Of a stretch of 32,565 bases of DNA, positions 7,017-14,532 are shown in pieces. Below the pieces are notes generated by a model. That model ran no database searches. It had not been told where the DNA came from and saw nothing but the letters and a program-made list of their open reading frames with translations. The stretch covers positions 1 through 32,565 of the forward strand of contig JAEUPE010000257.1 of NCBI GenBank assembly GCA_016790435.1, read 5' to 3'. The position numbers and the translations under genes are program-made. Every line of letters starts with the position of its first letter. The first letter of the stretch is position 1. The stretch comes from Rubrivivax sp. Its GTDB lineage: Bacteria; Pseudomonadota; Gammaproteobacteria; Burkholderiales; Burkholderiaceae_C.

Positions 7017-8051
7017 TCAAGGCAGGCTCTCGCGCAGCACAATGCTGATGCGCACCGACTCGACGCCCCCATGGGGACTGCGCCCTTCGCGCAGGTTGGT
7101 GAAAAGGCGCACGGCGTTCAGCAGCAAGGTCTGCGGATGCTGGTTGAGCACTGCGTCCAGTGTGCCGTCGATGAGCAGCGCCCGCGTGTCCGGCGTCAGG
7201 CCGTGCGCGACGAAGACGGTCTGACGCTCGCGGCGGCGCTCCTTCAACGCACGGCCGACACCCTCCGCGCCGCCGCCGATGTTGTAAAGGCCCACGAGGT
7301 CAGGGTGCTGCTTGAGCAGCGCCAGCGCCAGCCGGTAGTTGGTGTCGGCGTCGTCGCGGCCCTCGCGCACGCCCACCACCTTCAGCGCCGGGAACTCATC
7401 CTGCATGAGGCGCAGGAAGCCCATCTCACGCTCCTCGTGGCCGCGGTAGGCGAGCGAGCCCGCGATCATGGCCACCGAGCCCTGGCGCGGGCCGACGAAG
7501 CGGCCGATCAGCATGGCGGCCGTGCGGCCTGCCGCGCGGTTGTCGATGCCGACATAGGCCACGCGCCTCGACTGCGCGAGGTCGGAGATCAACGTCAGCA
7601 CATGCACGCCCTGCGCCGACAACTCGTCCACCGCCTCGCGCACGCTCGGGTGCTCCAGGGCCATGAAGGCCAGCCCCTGCGCCCGGCGGCCGTGGCGGCG
7701 CAACGCCGAGGCCACGCGCGCCGGGTCGAAGCTGTCGATGTAGTGCACGCGGCAGCGCACGTCGAACGGCGCCAGCGTGTCGCCGGCGCCACGGATGCTG
7801 TCGCCGAGCATGCGCAGGTAGCGGTTGGTGCCGGCGGGCAGCAGGAATGCGAGCTCCATCGGCGGCGGGCGCAGGCTTCGCCAGAGCTGCGCGTCGGGCA
7901 GGTACTGCAGCTCGGCCGCCGCCTTGAGCACCCGCTGCGCGGTGGCCGGGCGCACCGGCAGGCGGCCATGCAGGACGCGGTCGACGGTGGCGGTCGAAAC
8001 GCCGGCGGCGAGCGCGATGTCCGGGATGCGGCGGCGCGGAGGCAGGTCCAT
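7017..8051 (-). CDS. LacI-family transcriptional regulator, probable controller of the divergent TRAP/RLP/kinase operon
   Basis: The 344-residue protein starts with a LacI-type helix-turn-helix (RIPDIALAAGVSTATVDRVLHGR, about 8-30). A hinge region and a periplasmic-binding-protein-like sensor domain follow (LEHPSVREAVDELSAQGVHVLTLISD; YVGIDNRAAGRTAAMLIGRF), as in regulators sensing sugars and sugar acids. The ATG at 8051 is preferred; the track of codons also allows a TTG one codon earlier. It is transcribed away from the TRAP receptor gene with 122 bp between starts, the usual layout for a local regulator. That gap holds a perfect 12-bp palindrome and a second inverted repeat. It probably represses the transporter and enzymes until the substrate, or a product of it, binds. 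Confidence 0.93.
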   Translation of the reverse strand: MDLPPRRRIPDIALAAGVSTATVDRVLHGRLPVRPATAQRVLKAAAELQYLPDAQLWRSLRPPPMELAFLLPAGTNRYLRMLGDSIRGAGDTLAPFDVRCRVHYIDSFDPARVASALRRHGRRAQGLAFMALEHPSVREAVDELSAQGVHVLTLISDLAQSRRVAYVGIDNRAAGRTAAMLIGRFVGPRQGSVAMIAGSLAYRGHEEREMGFLRLMQDEFPALKVVGVREGRDDADTNYRLALALLKQHPDLVGLYNIGGGAEGVGRALKERRRERQTVFVAHGLTPDTRALLIDGTLDAVLNQHPQTLLLNAVRLFTNLREGRSPHGGVESVRISIVLRESLP

Positions 8052-8058
8052 CAAAAAA

Positions 8059-8113
8059 CATCAAGGGCAGCAATTGCCGCAGGCCGCATTCGAACTTAAG
8101 GTGCACCTTGATG
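8059..8113. promoter_or_regulatory. Operator region between the LacI-type gene and the TRAP operon
   Basis: AAGGTGCACCTT at 8098-8109 is a perfect 12-bp palindrome. CATCAAGG (8059-8066) and CCTTGATG (8106-8113) form a wider 8-bp inverted repeat, the right arm overlapping the palindrome. A smaller GCAATTGC palindrome is at 8070-8077. A palindrome of this size between a LacI-type gene and its divergent operon is the expected place for the operator. No confident -35/-10 pair was seen. Confidence 0.6.
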
Positions 8114-8173
8114 CAAGCCGGCGCATCAGATTCCATCAGCGCTCATCGCACAAGCCGGCCAGGAGACAAAGAC

Positions 8174-9202
8174 ATGCTGACCCACCGCATCGCCCTTCCC
8201 CGGCGTGGCCTGCTGGCGCTGGCCGCGGCCTGTGCCTTCGGCGCCCTGGGCACCTTCGCGCCGCCCGCGCAGGCGCAGAAGTCCCTCGAGTGGCGCTACG
8301 GCCACATGAACCCGCCCGGCAGCGCCGCCGGCATGCAGGCGCAGTGGCTGGCCGAGGAGATCGCCAAGCGCACGGCCGGCAGCATCAAGGTCACCGTCTA
8401 CCCCTCTTCGCAGCTGGGCAAGCTGCAGGAGCTGGCGGAGGCCGTCTCCACCGGCACCATCGCGCTGTCGCACAACACGGCCGGCGGCATCGGCTCGCTG
8501 CACGAGCCTTTCGCCGCCCTGGACACGCCCTACCTCTACCGCGACGTCGACCACCTGATGAAGGTGATGGACGTCGGCTCGCCGGTCATGAAGCAGCTCA
8601 ACGAAGGCCTCGTCAAGGACGCCGGCGTGCGTGTGCTCTACGCCTATTACTTCGGCACGCGCCACCTCACGTCGAACAAGGCAATCCGGCAGCCGGCGGA
8701 CCTCTCGGGCATGAAGATCCGCGCCATCCCCTTCCCGATCTACATGACCACGGTCGAGGCCATGGGCGCGGTGCCGGTGCCGGTGGACTGGTCCGAGGTG
8801 CCCACGGCGCTGGCCACCGGCAAGGTCAACGGGCAGGAGAACCCGGTCAACGTCGTGCTCTCGTCCAAGCTCTACGAGACGCAGTCGCACCTGATGCAGA
8901 CCGGGCACATCATGAACGCCCAGGTCATCGTCATCAACGAGCGCGCCTGGCAGGGCTTGTCCGCCGCGCAGCGCGAGCAGATCACCGCCTCCGCCGCCGA
9001 GGTGCGCCGCCGCGCCACCGAGATGGTGCGGGGCCAGGAAGCGAGCGAGACGGCCGAACTGAAGAAGCTCAAGATGACAGTCATCGGCCCCGCCGAGGGC
9101 CTGGACGTCGCCGCGTTCCGCACCAACGTGCGCAAGGCCGTGGACCTGAAGTTCGGTGCCAAGTTCGGCGAGCTCTACAAGGCCATCGAAGCGGTGCGGT
9201 GA
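8174..9202 (+). CDS. TRAP transporter solute-binding receptor (DctP/SiaP family)
   Basis: This is the periplasmic receptor of a tripartite ATP-independent transporter, which binds an organic acid and delivers it to the membrane subunits. The 342-residue precursor has a signal peptide (LPRRGLLALAAACAF, likely cut after AQA near residue 35; the double Arg also allows Tat export). The mature family pattern follows, including the carboxylate-binding Arg in SGMKIRAIPFP and the ALATGKVNGQENPV segment. The ATG at 8174 has an AGGAGA site 7 bp upstream, so the longer upstream-open frame is not used. It is first in the operon controlled by the LacI-type regulator. Since the operon encodes an acid-sugar kinase and a RuBisCO-like protein, the ligand is probably a sugar acid. 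Confidence 0.94.
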   Translation: MLTHRIALPRRGLLALAAACAFGALGTFAPPAQAQKSLEWRYGHMNPPGSAAGMQAQWLAEEIAKRTAGSIKVTVYPSSQLGKLQELAEAVSTGTIALSHNTAGGIGSLHEPFAALDTPYLYRDVDHLMKVMDVGSPVMKQLNEGLVKDAGVRVLYAYYFGTRHLTSNKAIRQPADLSGMKIRAIPFPIYMTTVEAMGAVPVPVDWSEVPTALATGKVNGQENPVNVVLSSKLYETQSHLMQTGHIMNAQVIVINERAWQGLSAAQREQITASAAEVRRRATEMVRGQEASETAELKKLKMTVIGPAEGLDVAAFRTNVRKAVDLKFGAKFGELYKAIEAVR

Positions 9203-9822
9203 TGGACGCGCCGGCCCCAAGCTCCGGCGCAGCGCCCGTCCCGCAGCCCAGCCTGCACAACGGCCCCGAAACGGGGGCCCACGTGGGCCCGAGCGTGCCC
9301 GCCGGGCCGCTGCGCCCGCTGCTCCTGCCGCTGTGCCGGGCCTTCGAGTGGGCAGCGATGGCCCTGCTCGTCGGCACCACGACCGCCATCATGGTCGAGG
9401 TGTTCGCCCGCGGCCTGTTCAACCTCGGCCTGCCGGGCGCCGGCGAGCTGGCCAAATATGCCGGCCTCGGGCTCATCTTCCTTACCGTGCCGCTGTTGCT
9501 CGCACGGGACGAACACGTCAAGGTCGACATGCTGTTCGCGCGCAGCCGTGGCCTGCCACGGCGCGTGCTGGCGCTCTTCAACGAGCTCGCCACGCTCGCC
9601 TTCTGCGTGCTGTTCCTGGTGTCGTGCTGGTGGTTCATGCAGCGCGCCGCCCGCTTCTCGACGCCTGCGCTGGGCATTCCCAACCTCGTGTACTACCTGC
9701 CGGCCATCGCCGGCATGGTGCTGACCACCCTGGTGGCACTCGACCGCGTCATCGGCGTCGTGCGCGGGCGCGCAGCGCCGCGAGATCAGGCCGGCGCCAG
9801 CAGCATCGGCGTGGGCGCCTGA
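9202..9822 (+). CDS. TRAP transporter small membrane subunit (DctQ family)
   Basis: DctQ is the small membrane subunit that partners the large TRAP subunit for sodium-driven uptake. The 206-residue protein has a non-membrane N-terminal extension of about 45 residues rich in Pro and Gly, then four hydrophobic segments at about 50-72, 80-100, 125-150 and 165-185. It carries the family's conserved KVDMLFAR sequence after helix 2. The ATG at 9202 shares its first base with the last base of the receptor stop codon, so the two are translationally coupled. The large subunit starts two bases after its stop. Confidence 0.92.
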   Translation: MDAPAPSSGAAPVPQPSLHNGPETGAHVGPSVPAGPLRPLLLPLCRAFEWAAMALLVGTTTAIMVEVFARGLFNLGLPGAGELAKYAGLGLIFLTVPLLLARDEHVKVDMLFARSRGLPRRVLALFNELATLAFCVLFLVSCWWFMQRAARFSTPALGIPNLVYYLPAIAGMVLTTLVALDRVIGVVRGRAAPRDQAGASSIGVGA

Positions 9823-9824
9823 CC

Positions 9825-11108
9825 ATGCTGAGCGCCACCGCCATCGGCCTGTTCTTCCTGCTGCTGCTCGCCGGCACGCCGGTGGCCATCGCGCTCGGTC
9901 TCGGCTCGGCAGCGGCGCTGTGGTGGTTCGACATGCGGCTCGCGGTGATCGCGCAGCGCATCGTCAACTCGCTCGACTCGACCACGCTGCTGGCCGTGCC
10001 GATGTTCATCTTCGCCGCGGCGCTGTTCAACGCCACCGGCCTGACGGCGCAACTCTTCGACTTCATCCGCATGGTCATCGGCCGCATCCGTGGCGGCCTG
10101 GGCTACGTCACGGTGCTCACGCACCTCGTGTTCTCGGGCGTCTCCGGCGCCGCGCTCGCCGACATCGGCGCTCTGGGCAAGATCCAGATCGACATGATGC
10201 GCGAGCAGGGCTACCACGACCGCTTCTCCACCGGCATCTGCATGGCCGCGGCGACGCTCGGGCCGATCTTCCCGCCGTCGATCCCGCTCGTCATCTTCGC
10301 GATGGCGGCCGAGATCTCACCGGTGAAGGTGCTCATCGCCGGCATCATCCCCTCGCTCGTCATTGCGCTCTTCCTGATGGGCATGGTGTGGTGGGTGGCG
10401 CGCCGGTCGGGCCTGCCGCGCGACACCATCAGCGTCACGCGCGGCGAGTTCGCCCGGCGGCTGTGGTTCGCCATGCCCGCGCTGCTGGCGCCTTTCGTGC
10501 TCATCGGCGGCATCCTCTTTGGCCTCTTCGGCGAGACCGAGGCGGCGGCGGTCACCGTGGTCTACGCGCTGCTCGCCGGGCTCTTCTTCTACCGCGCGCT
10601 CACTTGGCGCCGCTACGTCGATGCGCTGCGCGAGACAGTGCGCTCCACCGCCGGCGTCATGTTCATCGTCGGTGCTGCCGCCCTATTCGCCTGGGTGCTG
10701 ACGATCGACCAGGTGCCCACCAGGGCGGCCGAGCTGCTGCTGGCGCTCTCGCGCGACCCGTGGGTGCTGCTGATCGTCGTCAACGTGCTGCTGCTCATCG
10801 TCGGCATGATCATGGAGACCATTGCCGCCATCCTGATCCTCACGCCGATCATCGTGCCGGCCCTCGCCGCCGCGGGTGTTGACCCGGTGCACCTCGCCGT
10901 GGTGGTGGTGCTCAACCTGATGATCGGCCTGCTCACGCCGCCGGTGGGCATGAGCCTGTACATGGTCGCGAGCGTGGCCGGCATGCCCGTGGAGAGCGTG
11001 ATCCGTGCGGCGCTGCCGTGGATCGCCTGCCTGCTGCTCTCGCTCGTGGCGGTGACCTTCGTGCCGGCCGCTTCGACCTGGCTGCCCGCCTTGATGCTCC
11101 GGCCCTGA
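9825..11108 (+). CDS. TRAP transporter large permease subunit (DctM family)
   Basis: This is the transport channel subunit of the TRAP system in the inner membrane. The 427-residue protein is almost entirely hydrophobic with about 12 helices. It has family landmarks such as AVPMFIFAAALFNATGL, FSGVSGAALADIGALG, the re-entrant GPIFPPSIPLVIF loop and GLLTPPVGMSLY. Length is usual. The ATG at 9825 is fixed by the adjacent end of the small subunit. Together with 8174-9822 it makes a complete P-Q-M set. It ends 37 bp before the VOC gene and is likely on the same transcript. Confidence 0.95.
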   Translation: MLSATAIGLFFLLLLAGTPVAIALGLGSAAALWWFDMRLAVIAQRIVNSLDSTTLLAVPMFIFAAALFNATGLTAQLFDFIRMVIGRIRGGLGYVTVLTHLVFSGVSGAALADIGALGKIQIDMMREQGYHDRFSTGICMAAATLGPIFPPSIPLVIFAMAAEISPVKVLIAGIIPSLVIALFLMGMVWWVARRSGLPRDTISVTRGEFARRLWFAMPALLAPFVLIGGILFGLFGETEAAAVTVVYALLAGLFFYRALTWRRYVDALRETVRSTAGVMFIVGAAALFAWVLTIDQVPTRAAELLLALSRDPWVLLIVVNVLLLIVGMIMETIAAILILTPIIVPALAAAGVDPVHLAVVVVLNLMIGLLTPPVGMSLYMVASVAGMPVESVIRAALPWIACLLLSLVAVTFVPAASTWLPALMLRP

Positions 11109-11145
11109 TGCTCCCGATGCTCCAACCCCGACCCAGAGAACCACG

Positions 11146-11700
11146 ATGAGCCGTCACTTCGGAGAGATCCGCCAGGTCGCTTACCTGGTGCCCGACATCG
11201 AGGCCGCCATGGACCACTGGGCGAACGTGCTCGGTGTCGGCCCCTGGTACTACAACCCGAAGGTGCCGATCCGCAACTACCACTACCGCGGCGAGCGCCA
11301 CGAGCCGCACAACTCGGTGGCGCTGGCCAACGCCGGCGCGCTGCAGATCGAGCTGCTGCAGCCGCGCAACGACGTGCCCTCGATGTACCGGGACTTCCTG
11401 CGCGCCGGCCAGCAGGGCGTGCAGCACGTGGCCTACTGGACCGAGAGTTTCGACGCCGACCTCGCCCGCGCCGAGGCGGCGGGCTTCCGCGTCTGCATGG
11501 GCGGCGAGGTCGGCGAAAATGGCCGCTTCGTCTACTTCGAAGACCGCATGGCCGACGGGTTGCCGCTGCCGGGTACCACCATCGAACTGTCGGAGGTGGC
11601 GGGGCCGAAGGGGCGGCTCTTCAAGCTCATCCGCGAGGCCGCCGTCGATTGGGACGGCCACGACCCTGTGCGGCCCTTCCCCGACCTGACCAAGCTGTGA
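11146..11700 (+). CDS. VOC-family (glyoxalase/methylmalonyl-CoA epimerase-like) metalloprotein of unknown reaction
   Basis: The 184-residue protein has two VOC beta-alpha-beta-beta-beta modules: IRQVAYLVPDIEAAMDHWANVLG, and GVQHVAYWTESFDADLARAEAAG. VOC enzymes use a divalent metal for isomerisation, epimerisation, lyase or dioxygenase chemistry. By position the likely metal ligands are Gln10 (replacing the usual His), Glu69, His94 and Glu147. The ligand set differs from methylmalonyl-CoA epimerase, and no CoA-related genes are nearby. It is encoded between the TRAP permease and the RuBisCO-like protein with short gaps, so it should act on the imported compound or an intermediate. An epimerase, isomerase or lactone-handling step would fit, but none can be proved. 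The start has a weak AGAGAA site. Confidence 0.85.
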   Translation: MSRHFGEIRQVAYLVPDIEAAMDHWANVLGVGPWYYNPKVPIRNYHYRGERHEPHNSVALANAGALQIELLQPRNDVPSMYRDFLRAGQQGVQHVAYWTESFDADLARAEAAGFRVCMGGEVGENGRFVYFEDRMADGLPLPGTTIELSEVAGPKGRLFKLIREAAVDWDGHDPVRPFPDLTKL

Positions 11701-11766
11701 GCGCACGCCGCCAGTCTCGACCCGCCCGACACTCACTTCGTTGCGCGCCGCGCTGAGGCTGACCGC

Positions 11767-13074
11767 ATGACCCTGGACACCCTGCGCGCCACCTACCTGA
11801 TCGAGACACCGCTCGACCCGGTCCGCGTCGCCGAGGTGCTGGCCGGCGAGCAGAGCAGCGGCACCTTCGTCCGCGTCGCCGGCGAGACCGATGCGCTGCG
11901 CGCGCGCAGCCGCGCCAGCGTGAGCTCGCTGCACGAGTTGGAGCCGCTGCCCGCGCCCAGCCTGCCCAGCGCCTGGCTACAGCGGCAGCGCGCCGCGGGC
12001 CCGACTGGCCTGAATGGCCAGACGGGCCCGTTCCGCCGCGCCCGCATCGAGGTCGACTTCCCGCTCGCCAACATCGGCCGCAACCTGCCGACGCTCGCCG
12101 CAACCGTGGCCGGCAACCTCTTCGACCTCGGCGAGACCACCGGCCTGCGCCTCGAGCGCCTGCAACTGCCGCCCACCTTGCGCGCGCGCTTCGAGCGGCC
12201 GCGCCACGGCGTCGCCGGCACGCGCGCCGCCGCCGGCGTGGCCGAAGGGCCGCTGGTCGGCACCATCATCAAGCCCAACGTCGGCCTCTCGGCCGCCGAG
12301 ACGGGCGCGCTCGTCGCCGAGCTGTGCCGCGCCGGTGTCGACTTCATCAAGGACGACGAGTGCTGTGGCGACCCCGAGCACGCGCCCATCGCCGATCGCA
12401 TCCGCGCCGTCATGGCGGCGATCCGTTCGCACCGCGAGGCGACGGGCAAGACGGTGATCATGGCCGTCAACATCAGCGACGAACACGACGCCATGCTGCG
12501 CCATGCCGAGCTGCTGCAGCGCGAAGGCGGCTGCTGTGCCATGGTGAGCCTCAATTGGACCGGCCACGCCTCGGTGCAGGCGCTGCGCCGCCACACCGAC
12601 CTGCAGCTGCACGGCCACCGCAACGGCTTCGGCATGTGGGCGCGCCACCCGGCGCTCGGCATCGCCTTCCAGCCCTATGCGGCGATGTGGCGCCTGGCCG
12701 GCGTGGACCACATGCACGTGCACGGCCTGGCGGGCAAGTTCGCGCAGGACGACGACGAGGTGCGTGAATCGGCGCGCGATTGCCTCACGCCACTGGCCGA
12801 CCCGGCTGACACCGCCGACACCGTGATGCCGGCCTTCAGCTCCGGCCAGTGGGCGGGCACGCTGCCGATGACCCTCGCAGCCGTGCCCAGCGGCGATCTG
12901 CTGTTCATGTGCGGTGGCGGCATCCTTGCCCACCCGATGGGCACTGCCGCGGGCGTGACCAGCCTGCGCCAAGCGTGGGCCGCATGGCGTGCCGGAGAGT
13001 CGCTGCAGGCCGCTGCCGCGAACGCGCCCGAACTGCGGGCCGCGCTGGCCTTCTTCGGCCCCGCCCCTCACTGA
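11767..13074 (+). CDS. RuBisCO-like protein (form IV large-chain homologue), probable acid-sugar-phosphate decarboxylase/hydrolase
   Basis: The 435-residue protein is a RuBisCO large-chain homologue with an N-terminal alpha/beta domain and a TIM barrel. Alignment by eye to plant RuBisCO places equivalents as follows: Lys169 (K175, IIKP), Lys195/Asp197/Glu198 (the carbamylated-Lys and Mg site, FIKDDE), His284-Arg285 (H294-R295), His317 (H327), Lys324 (loop 6 K334) and GGG 383-385 (phosphate loop). Lys177 is replaced by Asn171 and the H298 region is altered, which argues against true carboxylation. Characterised relatives OiaX and OiaT act on 3-oxo-isoapionate 4-phosphate in D-apiose catabolism, by decarboxylation or hydrolysis. 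The adjacent DUF1537 kinase would supply such a phosphorylated substrate. No RuBisCO small subunit or phosphoribulokinase is in view. The exact substrate is unproven. Confidence 0.9.
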   Translation: MTLDTLRATYLIETPLDPVRVAEVLAGEQSSGTFVRVAGETDALRARSRASVSSLHELEPLPAPSLPSAWLQRQRAAGPTGLNGQTGPFRRARIEVDFPLANIGRNLPTLAATVAGNLFDLGETTGLRLERLQLPPTLRARFERPRHGVAGTRAAAGVAEGPLVGTIIKPNVGLSAAETGALVAELCRAGVDFIKDDECCGDPEHAPIADRIRAVMAAIRSHREATGKTVIMAVNISDEHDAMLRHAELLQREGGCCAMVSLNWTGHASVQALRRHTDLQLHGHRNGFGMWARHPALGIAFQPYAAMWRLAGVDHMHVHGLAGKFAQDDDEVRESARDCLTPLADPADTADTVMPAFSSGQWAGTLPMTLAAVPSGDLLFMCGGGILAHPMGTAAGVTSLRQAWAAWRAGESLQAAAANAPELRAALAFFGPAPH

Positions 13075-13087
13075 CCGGGCGGCCGCC

Positions 13088-14500
13088 ATGCTGCGCCTGG
13101 CCTGGTACGGCGACGACTTCACCGGCGCCTCCGACACGCTGGCCACGGTGGCCGGCGCCGGGCTGCGCACCCTGCTCTTCACCGGCGTGCCCACGGCGAT
13201 GCAACTCGCCCGGGCTGGCGAGCTCGACGCGCTGGGCGTCGCCGGCACCGCGCGCGCTCTCGCGCCGGCGGCGATGCGCGAGGAACTTGCTCCCGTAGCA
13301 GCCTGGTTCGCGGCGCTGAACGCGCCGGTCACGCACTACAAGTGCTGCTCCACGTTCGACAGCGCGCCGCACGTCGGCAACCTGGCCGTGGGCCTGCAGG
13401 CGCTGCGCACGCCCGCTCACCAGGCTTGGGTGCCAGTGATCGGTGGCCAGCCGAGCCTCGGGCGCTTCTGCGCCTTCGCCACGCTCTTTGCCAGCGCTTC
13501 GGCCGGTGGCGAGGTGCATCGCATCGACCGCCACCCGACCATGAGCCGCCACCCTGTGACGCCGATGCACGAGGCCGACCTGCGCCGGCATCTGGCGGCC
13601 CAGGGGCTGACGGACCTGGCGCACATCGACCTGCGCCGGCTCGACGACGCGAGCGATGCCGCATTGGACGCGGCGCTGGACTCGCTGCTCGACGCAGCGG
13701 CGAACCCGGGCTCGCCACCCGCTGCCGGCATCCCGAAGGCAGGGCCGCGGCAGTTCGACCACGAGGGACACGCAGGTTGGCCCCCGCTTGCCACGCCAGT
13801 TGCAACGCTCTTCGACGTCACTCGCCACGAACATCTCGCGCGCATCGGCAGGCTGCTCTGGCAACGCGCGCGGCGCCGGCCGCTGCTGGCGCTCGGCGCC
13901 AGCAGTGTCGCGCAGGCGCTCGTCGCGCAGTGGCAGGCCGAGGGCCTCGGGCCCGCGGCACAGGTTCGCGTGGCGCCGGCCGCCGGGCCGGTGTTCGTGC
14001 TGGTCGGCAGCCTGTCGCCGGTCAGCGCGGCACAGGCCGACCACGCGGCCGCCTTCTTCGAGACGATCGAGGTGCGCGTCCCGTTGCTCATCGACAGCGA
14101 GGCCTACCTCCAGAACCTGGCCGACCAGTGCGCCGCGCTGTTGCGCCAGGGCCGCCCGGTGCTGGCGCGCACCTCCGCGCCCAGTGGCGGCTCCACGCCG
14201 CCGATGGATGTGGCCAGAACCTGCGGCCGCCTGCTCGCCCGCGTTCTCGACGGCGCGCCGCACGTGCGGCGCATCGGCGTGGCCGGCGGCGACACCTCGA
14301 GCTTTGCGCTGCGCGAGCTGAAGCCCTGGGCGCTCCGTTGGGCCGGCCCGCTGGTCCCCGGTCTGGCGCTGCTGCGGCTGTGCTCCGACGAGCCACGCCA
14401 TGAGGGTCTCGAAATGATCCTCAAGGGCGGCCAGATCGGTGGCCCGGATGCCTTCGAGCGCTTGCTGAAGGGCCCCGCCCGTCTAGACCTTGTCCGCTGA
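13088..14500 (+). CDS. DUF1537 four-carbon acid sugar kinase family protein (OtnK/OiaK-like)
   Basis: The 470-residue protein starts with the family's substrate-site signature (WYGDDFTGASDTLATVAGAG) and has HYKCCSTFDSAPHVGN near 80-95. It ends with the nucleotide-binding part (ARTSAPSGG and GGDTSSFALREL). DUF1537 proteins phosphorylate acid sugars such as 3-oxo-tetronates, D-threonate or 3-oxo-isoapionate with ATP. The ATG at 13088 is 13 bp after the RuBisCO-like gene; the open frame extends upstream to 12989, but that would overlap 86 bp of the previous gene with no homology. Pairing with a RuBisCO-like protein, and not with the aldolase and isomerase seen in Otn operons, points to the OiaK/OiaX type of pathway. 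The stop codon overlaps the -35 element of apaG. Confidence 0.92.
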   Translation: MLRLAWYGDDFTGASDTLATVAGAGLRTLLFTGVPTAMQLARAGELDALGVAGTARALAPAAMREELAPVAAWFAALNAPVTHYKCCSTFDSAPHVGNLAVGLQALRTPAHQAWVPVIGGQPSLGRFCAFATLFASASAGGEVHRIDRHPTMSRHPVTPMHEADLRRHLAAQGLTDLAHIDLRRLDDASDAALDAALDSLLDAAANPGSPPAAGIPKAGPRQFDHEGHAGWPPLATPVATLFDVTRHEHLARIGRLLWQRARRRPLLALGASSVAQALVAQWQAEGLGPAAQVRVAPAAGPVFVLVGSLSPVSAAQADHAAAFFETIEVRVPLLIDSEAYLQNLADQCAALLRQGRPVLARTSAPSGGSTPPMDVARTCGRLLARVLDGAPHVRRIGVAGGDTSSFALRELKPWALRWAGPLVPGLALLRLCSDEPRHEGLEMILKGGQIGGPDAFERLLKGPARLDLVR

Positions 14501-14525
14501 CATGCGGCGGGCGGTGCAATAGACT
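14497..14525 (+). promoter_or_regulatory. apaG promoter, leaderless arrangement
   Basis: CTGACA (14497-14502, five of six to TTGACA), an exact 17-bp spacer, then TAGACT (14520-14525, four of six). The expected start of transcription falls at 14532-14533, the A of the apaG ATG, and there is no ribosome binding site between. The -35 includes the stop codon of the kinase gene. Confidence 0.55.
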
Positions 14526-14532
14526 GAGCCGC

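Noticed and set aside
7825-9201. Upstream extension of the DctQ frame, giving a 665-residue open frame
   Set aside because: The part before 9202 overlaps the LacI-type and receptor genes in another frame and reads as Arg/Gly/His-rich noise. The coupled ATG at 9202 gives a normal DctQ.
11767-13074. True RuBisCO and a Calvin-cycle operon
   Set aside because: No small subunit, phosphoribulokinase or cbb genes are near. Sequence has a K177 replacement and several differences around H298, and the partner gene is an acid-sugar kinase.
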